The notes under the pieces are model-generated. The model did not search any database and was not told the origin of the DNA. It was given only the letters and a program-made list of their open reading frames with translations. A program made the position numbers and the translations under genes. Of a DNA stretch of 64,000 bases, positions 16,102-25,846 are shown piece after piece (position 1 is the first letter of the stretch; every line of letters starts with the position of its first letter). This DNA is from Streptomyces parvulus (lineage in GTDB: Bacteria; Actinomycetota; Actinomycetes; Streptomycetales; Streptomycetaceae), in contig NZ_BMRX01000005.1 of assembly GCF_014648855.1 (NCBI RefSeq), positions 409,322 to 473,321 on the forward strand. Reading direction: 5' to 3'.

Positions 16102-18366
16102 ATGGATGTTCCCGTGCCCAGGTTCAGTGTCATCGTGCCCGCGTACCAGGTGCAGGCGTATCTGCACGCGTGCCTGGAGTCGGTGCTGTCCCAGTCGTAC
16201 CCGGACTTCGAGCTGATCGTCGTGGACGACGCCTCGCCGGACGCGTGCGGGGCGATCGCCGACGAGTTCGCGGACCGCGACCCGCGCGTACGCGTCGTGC
16301 ACCTGCCGGAGAACGGGGGCCTGGGTCCCGCCCGCAACGCCGGCATGGACCGGGCGACCGGCGACTACCTGGTCTTCCTGGACGGCGACGACACCCTGAC
16401 CCCGGACGCGCTGCGGGCCGTGGCCGACCGGGTGAAGGAGACCGGCGACCCCGACGTGCTGGTCTACGACTACGCCCGGACCCACTGGACCGGCGAGACC
16501 GTCCGCAGCCGGGCGGCCGCGCACCTCGGCGAGGGCGGACCGGCACCGTTCCGGCTGGCCGACCGGCCGGAGCTGCTGCGGCTGCTGATGGTGGCCTGGA
16601 ACAAGGCGGTGCGGCGGGAGTTCGCCGAGCGCGAGGGCCTCGCCTTCCCGCCCGGCTACTACGAGGACACCCCGTGGACGTACCCGGTCCTGATGAGCGC
16701 GGAGACGGTCGCCACCCTGGACCGGGTCTGCGTCCACTACCGCCAGCGCCGCCGGGGCAGCATCCTTGGCACGACGAGCGAACGCCACCTGGACGTGTTC
16801 GCGCAGTACGACCGGGTCTTCGCGTTCCTGGAGGCGCACCCGGAGCACGACCGCTGGCGGCCGGTGCTGTACCGCCGCATGTGCGACCACCTGGCGACCG
16901 TCTTCACCCGCCCCGACCGCCTGCCGCGGGCCCTGCGCGCCGAGTTCCTGCGCCGGGCCCGGGTGCACTGCCGCCGCTACCGGGCCGCCGGCGCCCCCGC
17001 CCCGGCACCGGTCCGGCTGCGCCACGCCCTGCTGCGGCTGGGCCTGCGCCGCACCTGGGAGGCCCTGCGGCTGGCGTCCGCGCTGCGCCGGCGGACGGCG
17101 CCGGTCGCCGCCGGTGCGCTGCGGGCCGTCCGGACCGGCGTCCTGCGCCTGCACTACCGGGGCCAGCGCCTCCTTCCGCTGCGCGCCGACCGCGCCGTCT
17201 TCGCCGTCGAGGGCGGCCGGGGGCACGGCTGCAACCCGGGCGCGCTGGAGGAGGCGTTCCGCCGTTTCGCGCCGCACGTGCGCACGGCCTGGGCCGCCGG
17301 CCCCGCGCACCACCACACGGTCCCGCCCGCGACCCGGCGGCTGACCCCCGGCACGGCCGCCTACTGGACGGCCCTGGCCCGCTCCCGGTACCTGGTGCAC
17401 AACTCCTCCTTCGGCGCCGGCCTGGTCAAGCGCCGGGGGCAGGTGCTGGTGCAGACGCAGGACGGGACGCCGCTCGCGCACGCGGGCCTGGACCTCCAGG
17501 AGCGGCCGGCCGCCGCCTCCACCACCGACTGCGCCCGGCTGCTGCGCGAGGTCGACTCCTGGGACTACGTGGTCTCCGCCAACCGCCACTCCACCCTGAC
17601 CTGGGAGCGGGTGCACCCCGGCGGCTACGCCACCCTGGAGTACGGGCAGCCCCGCACCGACGCCCTCCAGCGGGCGACCCCGGCGGACGTGGCCCGGCTG
17701 CGGGAGATCCTCGGCATCCCCGAGGGCACGGTGGCGATCCTGTACGCGCCCGTGCACCGCGACTACCGCCGCACCCAGCGCGTCGCCCTGGACCTGGAGC
17801 GCGTCGTGCGCCGCCTCGGCCCCCGCTTCATGGTCCTGACCCGCGTCCACCCGGGCGACGGCCACCGGCCGGCCGCGTCCGCCGGCCGGGTCCTCGACGT
17901 GAGCGGCCACCCGAACGTGGAGTCGCTCTGCCTGGCCTCGGACGCCCTCGTCACCGACTACGCGTCCCTGATGTTCGACTACGCGGGCCTGGACCGGCCG
18001 ATCGTGCTCCACGCCCACGAGCCGGAGGCGTTCGAGGCGGCCCGCGGCACCTACGTCGACCTTCGCTCCGTCCCGCCGGGCCCGGTCGCACGGGACGAGG
18101 ACGAGCTGATCGGCGTCTTCGCCGGCGGCGACTGGCAGGGCGCCCGCTCCGCCCGGCTCCGGGCGGAGTTCCGCGAGCGGTTCTGCCCGCACGACGACGG
18201 CCGCGCCGCCGAGCGCGTGGTACGCCGGGTGGTGCTCGGTCAGACGCGGCTGCCCCCGGTGGTGCCGCTCGGCGACCGCCGCCCGCCCGCGGCCGCCGTC
18301 GCCCGCACCCCGCTGGCCACGGTCCCGCAACCGGCCGGGCCGCGCACCGTCACCGACAGCCGCTGA
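16102..18366 (+). CDS. GT2-TagF fusion A (TagF first histidine replaced by Asp)
   Basis: The product (754 residues from ATG 16102; a GTG at 16114 gives the same MPRFS start as its paralogues) joins two domains. Residues 1-220 are a GT-A fold GT2 glycosyltransferase with complete motifs: DDAS (from 42), DGDD (94-97) and YYEDTPW near 190. The rest is a TagF-like CDP-glycerol glycerophosphotransferase domain with TDYASLMFDY. The first of the family's two essential histidines, normally HGTPLK, reads DGTPLA (Asp454). The second, in RVHP near 583, is kept. First of three tandem paralogues. It may add a sugar while its phosphotransfer site is altered. Confidence 0.9.
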   Translation: MDVPVPRFSVIVPAYQVQAYLHACLESVLSQSYPDFELIVVDDASPDACGAIADEFADRDPRVRVVHLPENGGLGPARNAGMDRATGDYLVFLDGDDTLTPDALRAVADRVKETGDPDVLVYDYARTHWTGETVRSRAAAHLGEGGPAPFRLADRPELLRLLMVAWNKAVRREFAEREGLAFPPGYYEDTPWTYPVLMSAETVATLDRVCVHYRQRRRGSILGTTSERHLDVFAQYDRVFAFLEAHPEHDRWRPVLYRRMCDHLATVFTRPDRLPRALRAEFLRRARVHCRRYRAAGAPAPAPVRLRHALLRLGLRRTWEALRLASALRRRTAPVAAGALRAVRTGVLRLHYRGQRLLPLRADRAVFAVEGGRGHGCNPGALEEAFRRFAPHVRTAWAAGPAHHHTVPPATRRLTPGTAAYWTALARSRYLVHNSSFGAGLVKRRGQVLVQTQDGTPLAHAGLDLQERPAAASTTDCARLLREVDSWDYVVSANRHSTLTWERVHPGGYATLEYGQPRTDALQRATPADVARLREILGIPEGTVAILYAPVHRDYRRTQRVALDLERVVRRLGPRFMVLTRVHPGDGHRPAASAGRVLDVSGHPNVESLCLASDALVTDYASLMFDYAGLDRPIVLHAHEPEAFEAARGTYVDLRSVPPGPVARDEDELIGVFAGGDWQGARSARLRAEFRERFCPHDDGRAAERVVRRVVLGQTRLPPVVPLGDRRPPAAAVARTPLATVPQPAGPRTVTDSR

Positions 18367-18457
18367 GGGCCGTTTGCCCATCGGGAGCCCGTACGCCCCG
18401 CGGCTCGCGGCCGACGGAGGGCTCCCTTCGGACCTGGACCACGAGAGAAAGAGCAGT

Positions 18458-20659
18458 ATGCCCCGCTTCAGCATCATCGTCCCGTCCCATGGGGTCGCGG
18501 GGCGGCTCTCCCAGGCACTGGACTCGGTCCTCGCCCAGTCCTTCGGCGACCTCGAACTGATCCCGGTCTGCACCCCCGGCGACGCGGGGGCGGACGTCGC
18601 CGAGGAGCACGCGGGCCGGGACTCGCGGGTACGGCCCGTGCACGCGCCGCCCTCGGCAGGCCTGGCCGGGGCGCGCAACGCCGGGATGCGGGCGGCGACC
18701 GGCGCCTACCTGCTGTTCCTCGACGGCGACGACGTGCTCGTGCCGGGCGCGCTGGCGGCGCTGGAGGCGCGGCTGGCCGACACGGGGGGCGTGGACGTGC
18801 TGTATTTCGAGTACGAGCGGGTGCCCTGGTGGGAGGGCGAGCCCACCAATCCGGCCGCTCCGCTGCTCGCCAAGGCCCCGCGCGGCGCCTTCACCCCGGA
18901 CCGGGCCCCCGACCTGACCGGGGTGCGGCTGCCCGCGTGGAGCGCCGTCCACCGCCGCACCTTCCTCACCGAACGCGGGCTCGCCTTCCCCGACGGGCAC
19001 TTCACGGACATCGGCTTCGGCGCCCTGGTCGCGGCGCGCGCCGAGCGCGTGGCGGTGCTGCGCTCGGTCGTCGTACGGCACCTGGTGCGCCGGCAGGGCA
19101 ACCGGCTGAACCTGCCGGGTCCGCACCACGCGGACCTCCTCGACCAGGCCGAACTGGCCCTCTCGTACGCGGCAGAACGGGGGTTGTCGTTCGAGCGCCG
19201 CGGCCCGCTCTTCGAGCACCTCTTCGCGGCGGTCCTGAAGACGGCCACGCATCCGCGGCGGCTCACCAGCCGGGAGCGCCGGGCCTTCTTCCGGCGGGCG
19301 AGCCGCCTCTACCGGCGCCACCGCCCCGCCGGCTTCCGTCCGCCGGGCGGCCGGCTCGGCGTCCAGCACCGGCTGCTGGCGTCGGGGTCGTACGCCGGGT
19401 TCCGCGCCCTGCGCGCCACCAACCGGGCCGTCGCCGGGGTGCTGCACCGGCTGCCGCGGCCGCACGGGCTGCGCACCCGGCTGCTGTACCGCCGCCACCT
19501 GCGCCGGCCCCTGGACCCGAACCTCGTCGTCTACTGCGCCTACTGGGGCCGCGGTTACGCGTGCAGCCCGGCCGCGATCCACGCCAAGGCCCGCGAACTC
19601 GCCCCGCACCTCAGGTCGGTGTTCCTGGTCGAACCGGACCAGGCGCACACCGTGCCGGAGGGCGTCGACCACGCCGTCATCGGCGGCCGGCGCTACTGGG
19701 AGGTGCTGGCCCGCGCCAAGTACCTGGTGAACAACGCCAACTTCGCCGAGGGCGTCGTCAAGCGCCCCGGCAGCGTGCACGTGCAGACGCAGCACGGCAC
19801 CCCGCTGAAGTCGATGGGCGTGGACCAGTCGACGTACCCGGTGGTGGCGGCCTCCAGCGGCAGCTTCACCAAGCTGCTGGGCCGCGTGGACCGCTGGGAC
19901 TACAACCTCTCCAGCAACCGGCACTCCACCCAGATGTGGGAGCGCGCCTTCCCCGGCTCCTACGAGGACCTGGAGTACGGCTACCCGCGCAACGACGTCT
20001 ACTGCACGGCGACCGCCGAGGACGTCGCACGCGTCCGCCGCGAACTGGGCGTCCCCGAGGGGGCGACGGCCGTGCTGTACGCGCCCACGCACCGGGACTA
20101 CGAGAGCGGCTTCGGCGCGGGAGCCCTGGACCTGGAGGCGTTCTGCGAGGCGGCCGGCGAGGACGTGGTCGTGCTGCTGCGGGCCCACTACTTCTACGAC
20201 CGGGGCGGCCGCGCGGGCAGCGGCCGGATCATCGACGTCACCGCGCACCGCTCCTCCGAGGACGTGTGCCTGGCCGCCGACGCACTGGTCACGGACTACT
20301 CGTCGATCATGTTCGACTACGCCAACCTCGACCGGCCGATCGTCGTGTACGCCGACGACTGGGAGGTCTACCGGGAGACCCGGGGCGTCTACTTCGACCT
20401 GATGGCGGCGCCGCCGGGGCCGGTGGCGCGGACGCCGCAGGAGCTGGCCCGCGTCTTCGGCGACGGCTCGTACGCCGGCCCGGAGTCGGCGGCGCTGCGG
20501 GCGGCCTTCCGGGAGCGGTTCTGCGAGTTCGACGACGGCCGGGCCGCCGAGCGGGTCGTGCGCCGGGTGCTGCTCGGCGAGCCGCCCGAGGCGCTGCCGC
20601 CCGTGATCCCGCTCGCGGAGCGCGTCCCGGCCCCCGCCGCCACCCTCGTAAGGAGCTGA
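18458..20659 (+). CDS. GT2-TagF fusion B (TagF site intact, GT2 site eroded)
   Basis: ATG 18458 starts the paralogue-conserved MPRFS sequence; the frame extends upstream, but with atypical codons. In the 733-residue product the TagF-like half is complete: HGTPLK with His446, a second histidine near 577 (RAHYF) and TDYSSIMFDYANLDRP. In the GT2 half the nucleotide-binding DDxS segment is replaced by CTPGDA and the catalytic ED segment reads HFTDIGF, although DGDD remains. It is therefore probably a working polyol- or glycosyl-phosphate polymerase with a doubtful glycosyltransferase domain. The next paralogue starts 8 nt after its stop. Confidence 0.9.
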   Translation: MPRFSIIVPSHGVAGRLSQALDSVLAQSFGDLELIPVCTPGDAGADVAEEHAGRDSRVRPVHAPPSAGLAGARNAGMRAATGAYLLFLDGDDVLVPGALAALEARLADTGGVDVLYFEYERVPWWEGEPTNPAAPLLAKAPRGAFTPDRAPDLTGVRLPAWSAVHRRTFLTERGLAFPDGHFTDIGFGALVAARAERVAVLRSVVVRHLVRRQGNRLNLPGPHHADLLDQAELALSYAAERGLSFERRGPLFEHLFAAVLKTATHPRRLTSRERRAFFRRASRLYRRHRPAGFRPPGGRLGVQHRLLASGSYAGFRALRATNRAVAGVLHRLPRPHGLRTRLLYRRHLRRPLDPNLVVYCAYWGRGYACSPAAIHAKARELAPHLRSVFLVEPDQAHTVPEGVDHAVIGGRRYWEVLARAKYLVNNANFAEGVVKRPGSVHVQTQHGTPLKSMGVDQSTYPVVAASSGSFTKLLGRVDRWDYNLSSNRHSTQMWERAFPGSYEDLEYGYPRNDVYCTATAEDVARVRRELGVPEGATAVLYAPTHRDYESGFGAGALDLEAFCEAAGEDVVVLLRAHYFYDRGGRAGSGRIIDVTAHRSSEDVCLAADALVTDYSSIMFDYANLDRPIVVYADDWEVYRETRGVYFDLMAAPPGPVARTPQELARVFGDGSYAGPESAALRAAFRERFCEFDDGRAAERVVRRVLLGEPPEALPPVIPLAERVPAPAATLVRS

Positions 20660-20667
20660 CCCCCGCC

Positions 20668-22902
20668 GTGCCCCGCTTCAGCCTCATCCTTCCCTGCTTC
20701 AAGGTGCAGGGCTTCCTGCGCGAGTGCCTGGACTCGGTCCTGGACCAGTCCTTCCGGGACATCGAGGTCGTCGCCGTCGACGACTGCTCGCCCGACGGCT
20801 CGGGCGCCATCCTCGACGAGTACGCCGCCCGCGACGACCGGCTGCGCGTGCTGCACCTGGAGGAGAACGCCGGCCTCGGCCGGGCCCGCAACGCCGGGAT
20901 GCCGCTCGCCACCGGCGACTACCTCTTCTTCCTCGACAGCGACGACACCCTGACCCCGGGCGCGCTGCGCGCCATGGCCGACCGGCTCGCGGAGGCCGGC
21001 GACCCGGATGTGCTGGTCTTCGACTACGCCCGCACCTACTGGTGGGGCGGCACCCGGCGCAACGCGCTGGCCCGGGTGCTGGCGGAGGCCGGGGAGGGCA
21101 CGTTCACGGCGGCCGAGCGCCCCGAGATCCTCGACCTGCTGATGGTGGTGTGGAACAAGGTCTACCGGCGCGACTTCGTGGAGCGCGGCGGCTTCGCCTT
21201 CCCGCCCGGCTACTACGAGGACACGCCCTGGACCTTCCCGGTGATGTTCAGCGCGGAGCGGATCGCCACGCTGGACCGCATCTGCCTGAACTACCGGCAG
21301 CGGCGCCAGGGCAACATCCTGTCCACCACCAGCCGCAAGCACTTCGACGTGCACGCGCAGTACGAGCGGGTCTTCGCCTTCCTCGACGGCCGCCCGGAAC
21401 TGGCCCGGTGGCGGCCGTTCCTGCACACCAAGATGGGCGAGCACTGCCTGGACATCCTGTCCAAGCCGGACCGGCTGCCGCCCTCCGACAAGGCCGAGTT
21501 CTTCCGGCTCACCGCGGAGATGTTCCGAGCCCACCGCCCCGAGGGCGCCGAGATCCCGGCGGAGCTGCGGGTGCTGGCGTCCGGCGCCCTCGGGTACACC
21601 GCCTACCGGCTGCGGCGCCGGTCCGGGCGGGCGGGCCGGGAGCTGGAGCGCCGGGCCCGGCAGGCGGGCGGCCGGGCCGCCGGGCGCCTGCGCGGGATCG
21701 GTACGGCGGTGCGCAGCCGCCGCCCGCTGGAGACGGACCTCGTGGTGTACTCGGCGTTCTCCCACCGCGGCGTGCTGGGCGACCCCGCCGCGATCCACCG
21801 CGCGGCGCGCGAGATCGCCCCGCACCTGCGCGGGGTGTGGGTGGTGCGGGACGAGGAGACCGCTGCGCTGCTGCCGCCGGACACCGAGCATGTGCTCCTG
21901 GGCAGCGCCGCCTACCGGCGGGTGACCGAGCGGGCGGCGTTCTTCGTCAACAACGTCAACTGGCCCGGCACCCTGGCCAAGCGCCCCGGCAGCGTCCACA
22001 TCCACACCCACCAGGGCACCCCGCTCAAGTACATGGGCGTCGACCTGCTGGGCAGGCCCGGCGCCCGGCACGGCCTGGACGTGCCGCAGATGCTGCGCCG
22101 GGCCGACCGCTGGGACCACAGCCTGGTCGCGGGCCGGTACGCGGAGCGGGTGTGGGAGCGGGCGTACCCGTGCCACTTCACGTCCGTGCCGAGCGGCAGC
22201 CCGCGCAACGACGTGCTGGTGAACGCGGGGGCCGAGGAGGGCCGCCGGGTCCGGGAGCGGCTGGGCGTCCCCGAGGGACACACGGTGGTGCTGTACGCGC
22301 CGACCCGGCGCGAGTACCGGCGGGGCGGGCTGGTCGAGCGCGTCGACCCGGCCCGGCTCGCCGCCGACCTCGGCGAGGGCCACACGCTGGTGGTCCGGCT
22401 GCACCCCTCGCTGGCGACCGGTCCGGCCCGCGGCATGGGCCTCTCGGAGCTGCACCGGCGGGGCGTCCTGGTCGACGCGACGGACGAACCGCACGTGGAG
22501 GACCTGATGCTCGCCTCCGACCTGCTGATCACCGACTACTCCGCCCTGATGTTCGACTACGCCCTCCTGGACCGGCCGATCGTGATCCACGCGGACGACT
22601 GGCGGGCGTACGAGGCGAGCCGCGGCGCCTATTTCGACATCACCGAGGAGGCGCCGGGGCACGTCTCGCGCTCGTACCGCGAGCTGGCCTGGCTGCTGGC
22701 CTCCGGGGCGTGGCGGGACGAGGAGGCGGCACGGCTGCGGTCGGCGTTCCGGGCGCGGTACTGCGAGTACGAGGACGGCCGGGCCGCCGAGCGGGTGGTG
22801 CGGACGCTGCTCCTGGGCGAGCCGATGCCGGGCCGGGAGCCGGCCGGCGTCCCCGGCGCCCGCGCGGTCACCGCCGGTCACAACCTGCTCGCCTCCTCGT
22901 GA
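20668..22902 (+). CDS. GT2-TagF fusion C (TagF first histidine replaced by Gln)
   Basis: GTG 20668 lies about 12 nt after AAGGAG and gives the shared start PRFSLI. The 744-residue product has a complete GT2 domain: VDDCSPDG, FLDSDD and YYEDTPWTF, then NYRQRRQGNIL. In the TagF-like half the motif reads HQGTPLK, with Gln449 where the first essential histidine normally sits and a His one residue before it. The second histidine motif (RLHPS) and TDYSALMFDYALLDRP are kept. It overlaps the following membrane-protein gene (GTGA). Like fusion A, it is expected to be a good glycosyltransferase with an unusual phosphotransferase site. Confidence 0.9.
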   Translation: MPRFSLILPCFKVQGFLRECLDSVLDQSFRDIEVVAVDDCSPDGSGAILDEYAARDDRLRVLHLEENAGLGRARNAGMPLATGDYLFFLDSDDTLTPGALRAMADRLAEAGDPDVLVFDYARTYWWGGTRRNALARVLAEAGEGTFTAAERPEILDLLMVVWNKVYRRDFVERGGFAFPPGYYEDTPWTFPVMFSAERIATLDRICLNYRQRRQGNILSTTSRKHFDVHAQYERVFAFLDGRPELARWRPFLHTKMGEHCLDILSKPDRLPPSDKAEFFRLTAEMFRAHRPEGAEIPAELRVLASGALGYTAYRLRRRSGRAGRELERRARQAGGRAAGRLRGIGTAVRSRRPLETDLVVYSAFSHRGVLGDPAAIHRAAREIAPHLRGVWVVRDEETAALLPPDTEHVLLGSAAYRRVTERAAFFVNNVNWPGTLAKRPGSVHIHTHQGTPLKYMGVDLLGRPGARHGLDVPQMLRRADRWDHSLVAGRYAERVWERAYPCHFTSVPSGSPRNDVLVNAGAEEGRRVRERLGVPEGHTVVLYAPTRREYRRGGLVERVDPARLAADLGEGHTLVVRLHPSLATGPARGMGLSELHRRGVLVDATDEPHVEDLMLASDLLITDYSALMFDYALLDRPIVIHADDWRAYEASRGAYFDITEEAPGHVSRSYRELAWLLASGAWRDEEAARLRSAFRARYCEYEDGRAAERVVRTLLLGEPMPGREPAGVPGARAVTAGHNLLASS

Positions 22903-24179
22903 GACCGCGGCTGTGGGTGCTGGTCCTGGCCGCCGTGTTCGCCGCGCTGCAACTGGCGAACGTCACCGGCCGGGACACCCCCGACACCAAGAACTACCTG
23001 GCGTACGCGCTGAGTCTGAGCGGTGAGGGCAAGCGCGAGACGGCCACGGCCACCATCGACTACGTGTGCGCGAGCCGGGCGGAGCGGGTCCGCCGGGACC
23101 AGAGCGTGCACGTGGTCCACTTCCACCGGCCCGACCCCACCGACCGGGCGGCGGCCGAGTGCCGGGCGCAGGAGTGGCGGGTGGTGGGTCCGCAGCTGGC
23201 GGCGGGCCGGACCGGCGGGCACACCCTGCCCTATCTGCCGGACCGTTTCATGCGGATCTTCGAGGCGCGGCCGGGATATCCGCTGCTGCTGGTGCCCTTC
23301 GTGGCGGTCTTCGGCGTGACGTGGGGCCTGTGGGCGGCGGGCGTATTCGTCGCCTGCGCGGGCGGGGTGCTGGTCTTCCTGATCCTGCGGACGCTGTCGG
23401 TGCCGGCACCCCTCGCGCTGGGCGGGCAGGCGCTGTACTACGCGCTGCCGTGCGGGACGACCGCGATGCGCCCGATGACCGAGGGGCTGCTGATGGCGCT
23501 GACGCTGGCGGCGGTGTGGGGGTGTGCGCTGGTGCTGCGGGCGGGGCGGACGCGGGCGGGTCTGGCCCTGGTCGCGGGGTCGCTGGCGGCGCTGTTCACG
23601 GTGAAGCACTCCCAGGCCCTGTTCCTCGGGGTGTGCCTGGCGGCGGCGGGCGCGCTGATCGCCCTGCGGCGGCGCGGGCGGGGCGGTCCTCCCGCCCGGG
23701 ATGTGCTGGTGCTCGGGGCGGTGGGGCTGGCGGGGGCGGTGGGCACGCTGGTGGCGGCGCGGCTGCTGCACTACCCGTCCGTGTCGGACAGCGTGCAGGA
23801 TCTGCTCACCGACCACTTCGCGCGGCCGGAACGGGAGCGTCCGTGGCCGGAGTTCTGGCAGTTGCAGGGCAACTTCTGGCTGGAGTGGCTGCGCCGGCAG
23901 GCCTGGCAGCCGCTGCTCGTCGCGGCACTGGGCGCGGGGGCGTGGGGTGCGCTGCGGCGCGGGGGCGCGGCCGGCGGCTTCCTGGTCGCGGCGGCGTGCA
24001 CGGGGATCCTGACCCAGGCGGGGCACCCGGACATCAACATCTGGGGCGAGCGGCTGATCGTGCTGGCGTGGCTGCTGCCGGTGGTGGGCGTCCCGCTGCT
24101 GCTGGAGCCCGTGGTGCGGGGTGGCAGGGTGCCGCTGCCCGCGCAGGGGCCGGCCGACCGGGTCCGGACGGCGGGCTGA
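22899..24179 (+). CDS. Multi-pass membrane protein, GT-C glycosyltransferase-like
   Basis: GTG 22899 overlaps the upstream stop (GTGA). The 426-residue product has a first helix at about 5-22 and then a long outside loop of about 90 residues, beginning RDTPDTKNYL and holding two cysteines. About eight further helices follow. An Asp-rich first external loop followed by many helices is the plan of GT-C enzymes that use polyprenyl-phosphate sugars. No specific family is recognised with certainty. Coupling to the GT2-TagF genes suggests a part in building or decorating the same wall polymer. Confidence 0.75.
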   Translation: MRPRLWVLVLAAVFAALQLANVTGRDTPDTKNYLAYALSLSGEGKRETATATIDYVCASRAERVRRDQSVHVVHFHRPDPTDRAAAECRAQEWRVVGPQLAAGRTGGHTLPYLPDRFMRIFEARPGYPLLLVPFVAVFGVTWGLWAAGVFVACAGGVLVFLILRTLSVPAPLALGGQALYYALPCGTTAMRPMTEGLLMALTLAAVWGCALVLRAGRTRAGLALVAGSLAALFTVKHSQALFLGVCLAAAGALIALRRRGRGGPPARDVLVLGAVGLAGAVGTLVAARLLHYPSVSDSVQDLLTDHFARPERERPWPEFWQLQGNFWLEWLRRQAWQPLLVAALGAGAWGALRRGGAAGGFLVAAACTGILTQAGHPDINIWGERLIVLAWLLPVVGVPLLLEPVVRGGRVPLPAQGPADRVRTAG

Positions 24180-24271
24180 TCTTCACCCGTTGAGGTGACT
24201 TGGGTTCGGGGCGGTGACCACGCCGGGAACATACGCCAAATGTCCCGAATGTCCCACCCCTTGATCTCTTC

Positions 24272-25825
24272 GTGAGCGCCGACGTCCTCGTCCGTCGGCC
24301 GGTACGCGGCGCGACGGCGCTGCGCGGCGGCCGGAGCTGGCGCCCCACTCCGTACCAGGCGGCCGCCTTCCTGTTCTTCCTCGCCATGTCGCTGGCGTAC
24401 TGGGCGGTCCCGCTGTGCTGCGACGCGGGCCAGCACGCGGCGGTCGTCGAGCGCCTGAAGGCCGACCTGCTGGATCCCCGGCACCCGATGGCCGACCTGC
24501 CCGGCGCGGGCAGCGCGTACTACTCGCCGTACGCCCTCGCGCAGGGCGTGTTCGCGCGGCTGACGGGGCTGGGCGGCTGGGAGGTCGTGCGGCTCGCCGG
24601 GCCGCTGAACCTGCTGGTGCTGCTGACCGGGCTGAACCGCTTCGTGCGGGTGCTGAGCCCCCGGCCCTGGGCGCCGGTGCTGGCGCTGGGCGCGATGACG
24701 CTGCTGTGGGGCACCGAGCGGGCCTGGTGGAGCGGCTACCTCGGCCTGATGTCGATGACGGGCAACCTCGGCTACCCGTCGACTTTCGCCATCGGGCTCA
24801 CCTTCTGGGCCTGGGCGCTGACCGGGGCGCGGGCGCGGGACGGGCGCCGGGTTCGGTACGTGGGCCCGAGCGGGCTGCGCGGACTGCCCGGGTACGCGGG
24901 CCTCGGCGCCCTGTACGGGCTGGTCCTGCTGATCCACCCGATCACCTCGGTGGCCGCCGTGCTGGGCTCGGTGGCGCTGGTGGCGGGGTGGCAGCGGGGG
25001 CTGCGCGGACCGGTCGTCGGGCGCTGGGCGCTGGCGGGCGCGGTGGCGGTGGCGACGGCGGCGCTGTGGCCGTACTTCGACGTGTTCGCGCTGGCCGGCG
25101 ACGGCAGCGTGGACGCGATGCACCGGGTGCTCTACCTGGACCTGCCCGGCCAGTTCTGGCTGGGGCTGCTGGGACTGCCGGCGCTGTGGGCGCGCGGGCG
25201 CCGCTCGGCGCGGGACCCGCTGGTGCTGATGTTCGCGCTGGACTGCGCGGTGGTGGCGTACGGCTGGTGCACCGGGCACTACACCTACGGCCGGATCCTC
25301 GGGCTCTCACTGGTGCCGGCCCAGTTCGCCCTGGCGGTGGAGCTGGCGGCGCCCCGGCCGTGGGGGCGGTGGCGCGGGGCGCTGGGCGCGGCGGCGGCCG
25401 CGGGGGCGGTGGCGGGGTTCCTCACGGTGCACGCGGGGGCGGTGGTGCCCCGGGCGCTGGACCCGGTCGGCTTCGAGCAGCCGCCCGACTGGCCCGACTA
25501 CGCGTGGGCGGCCCGGCACATCGGCCCCGGCGAGGTCGTGATCACCGACGGCTACTACGCGGGCCACGCCATCGCCGGGTACGGGCCGAACCTCGCGGCC
25601 CCCGCCTGGCCCGACCCGGCGCTGGACGAGCGGCAACGGGCACGGCGGACGGCCGACGTCCGGGCGTACCTCGCGCCCGCGTCGACGCCCGCCGAGCGCG
25701 CCGCCGTCGTCCGCCGGTACGACGTCCGCTGGCTGCTGCTGACCCGCTGGCACCCGGTGCCGGAGGAGGCGGTCGTGGTGGCCTGGAGCGGGCGCACGGG
25801 CGAGGTCCTGGCGCGGGTGGGGTGA
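24272..25825 (+). CDS. Multi-pass membrane protein, GT-C-like, copy 1
   Basis: The GTG-initiated 517-residue protein has a first helix at about 30-46, then an external segment with CCDAGQHAAVVERLKADLL and YYSPY, about nine more helices, and a soluble C-terminal domain of about 120 residues. It is a paralogue of the minus-strand gene at 34896-36368: both share the D-x-G-x-H-A-A plus E/Q-R-L segment, YYSP, a WGT...W SG(Y/F)LGL stretch and a YDVRWLL/YGVRWVV end. The conserved acidic residue in the first loop suits a GT-C catalytic base. It ends 21 nt from the convergent ohrA gene. The substrate is unknown. Confidence 0.78.
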   Translation: MSADVLVRRPVRGATALRGGRSWRPTPYQAAAFLFFLAMSLAYWAVPLCCDAGQHAAVVERLKADLLDPRHPMADLPGAGSAYYSPYALAQGVFARLTGLGGWEVVRLAGPLNLLVLLTGLNRFVRVLSPRPWAPVLALGAMTLLWGTERAWWSGYLGLMSMTGNLGYPSTFAIGLTFWAWALTGARARDGRRVRYVGPSGLRGLPGYAGLGALYGLVLLIHPITSVAAVLGSVALVAGWQRGLRGPVVGRWALAGAVAVATAALWPYFDVFALAGDGSVDAMHRVLYLDLPGQFWLGLLGLPALWARGRRSARDPLVLMFALDCAVVAYGWCTGHYTYGRILGLSLVPAQFALAVELAAPRPWGRWRGALGAAAAAGAVAGFLTVHAGAVVPRALDPVGFEQPPDWPDYAWAARHIGPGEVVITDGYYAGHAIAGYGPNLAAPAWPDPALDERQRARRTADVRAYLAPASTPAERAAVVRRYDVRWLLLTRWHPVPEEAVVVAWSGRTGEVLARVG

Positions 25826-25846
25826 GCGGGGGTGCCGCCGACCGGA

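Noticed and set aside
14629..18678. A 1349-codon minus-strand frame opposite the permease genes and fusion A
   Set aside because: Antisense to well-supported genes; low-complexity translation without motifs.
12270..24230. A biosynthetic or mobile island around the importer and GT2-TagF genes
   Set aside because: No integrase, transposase, tRNA attachment site or base-composition change is visible; codon use matches the surrounding core genes.
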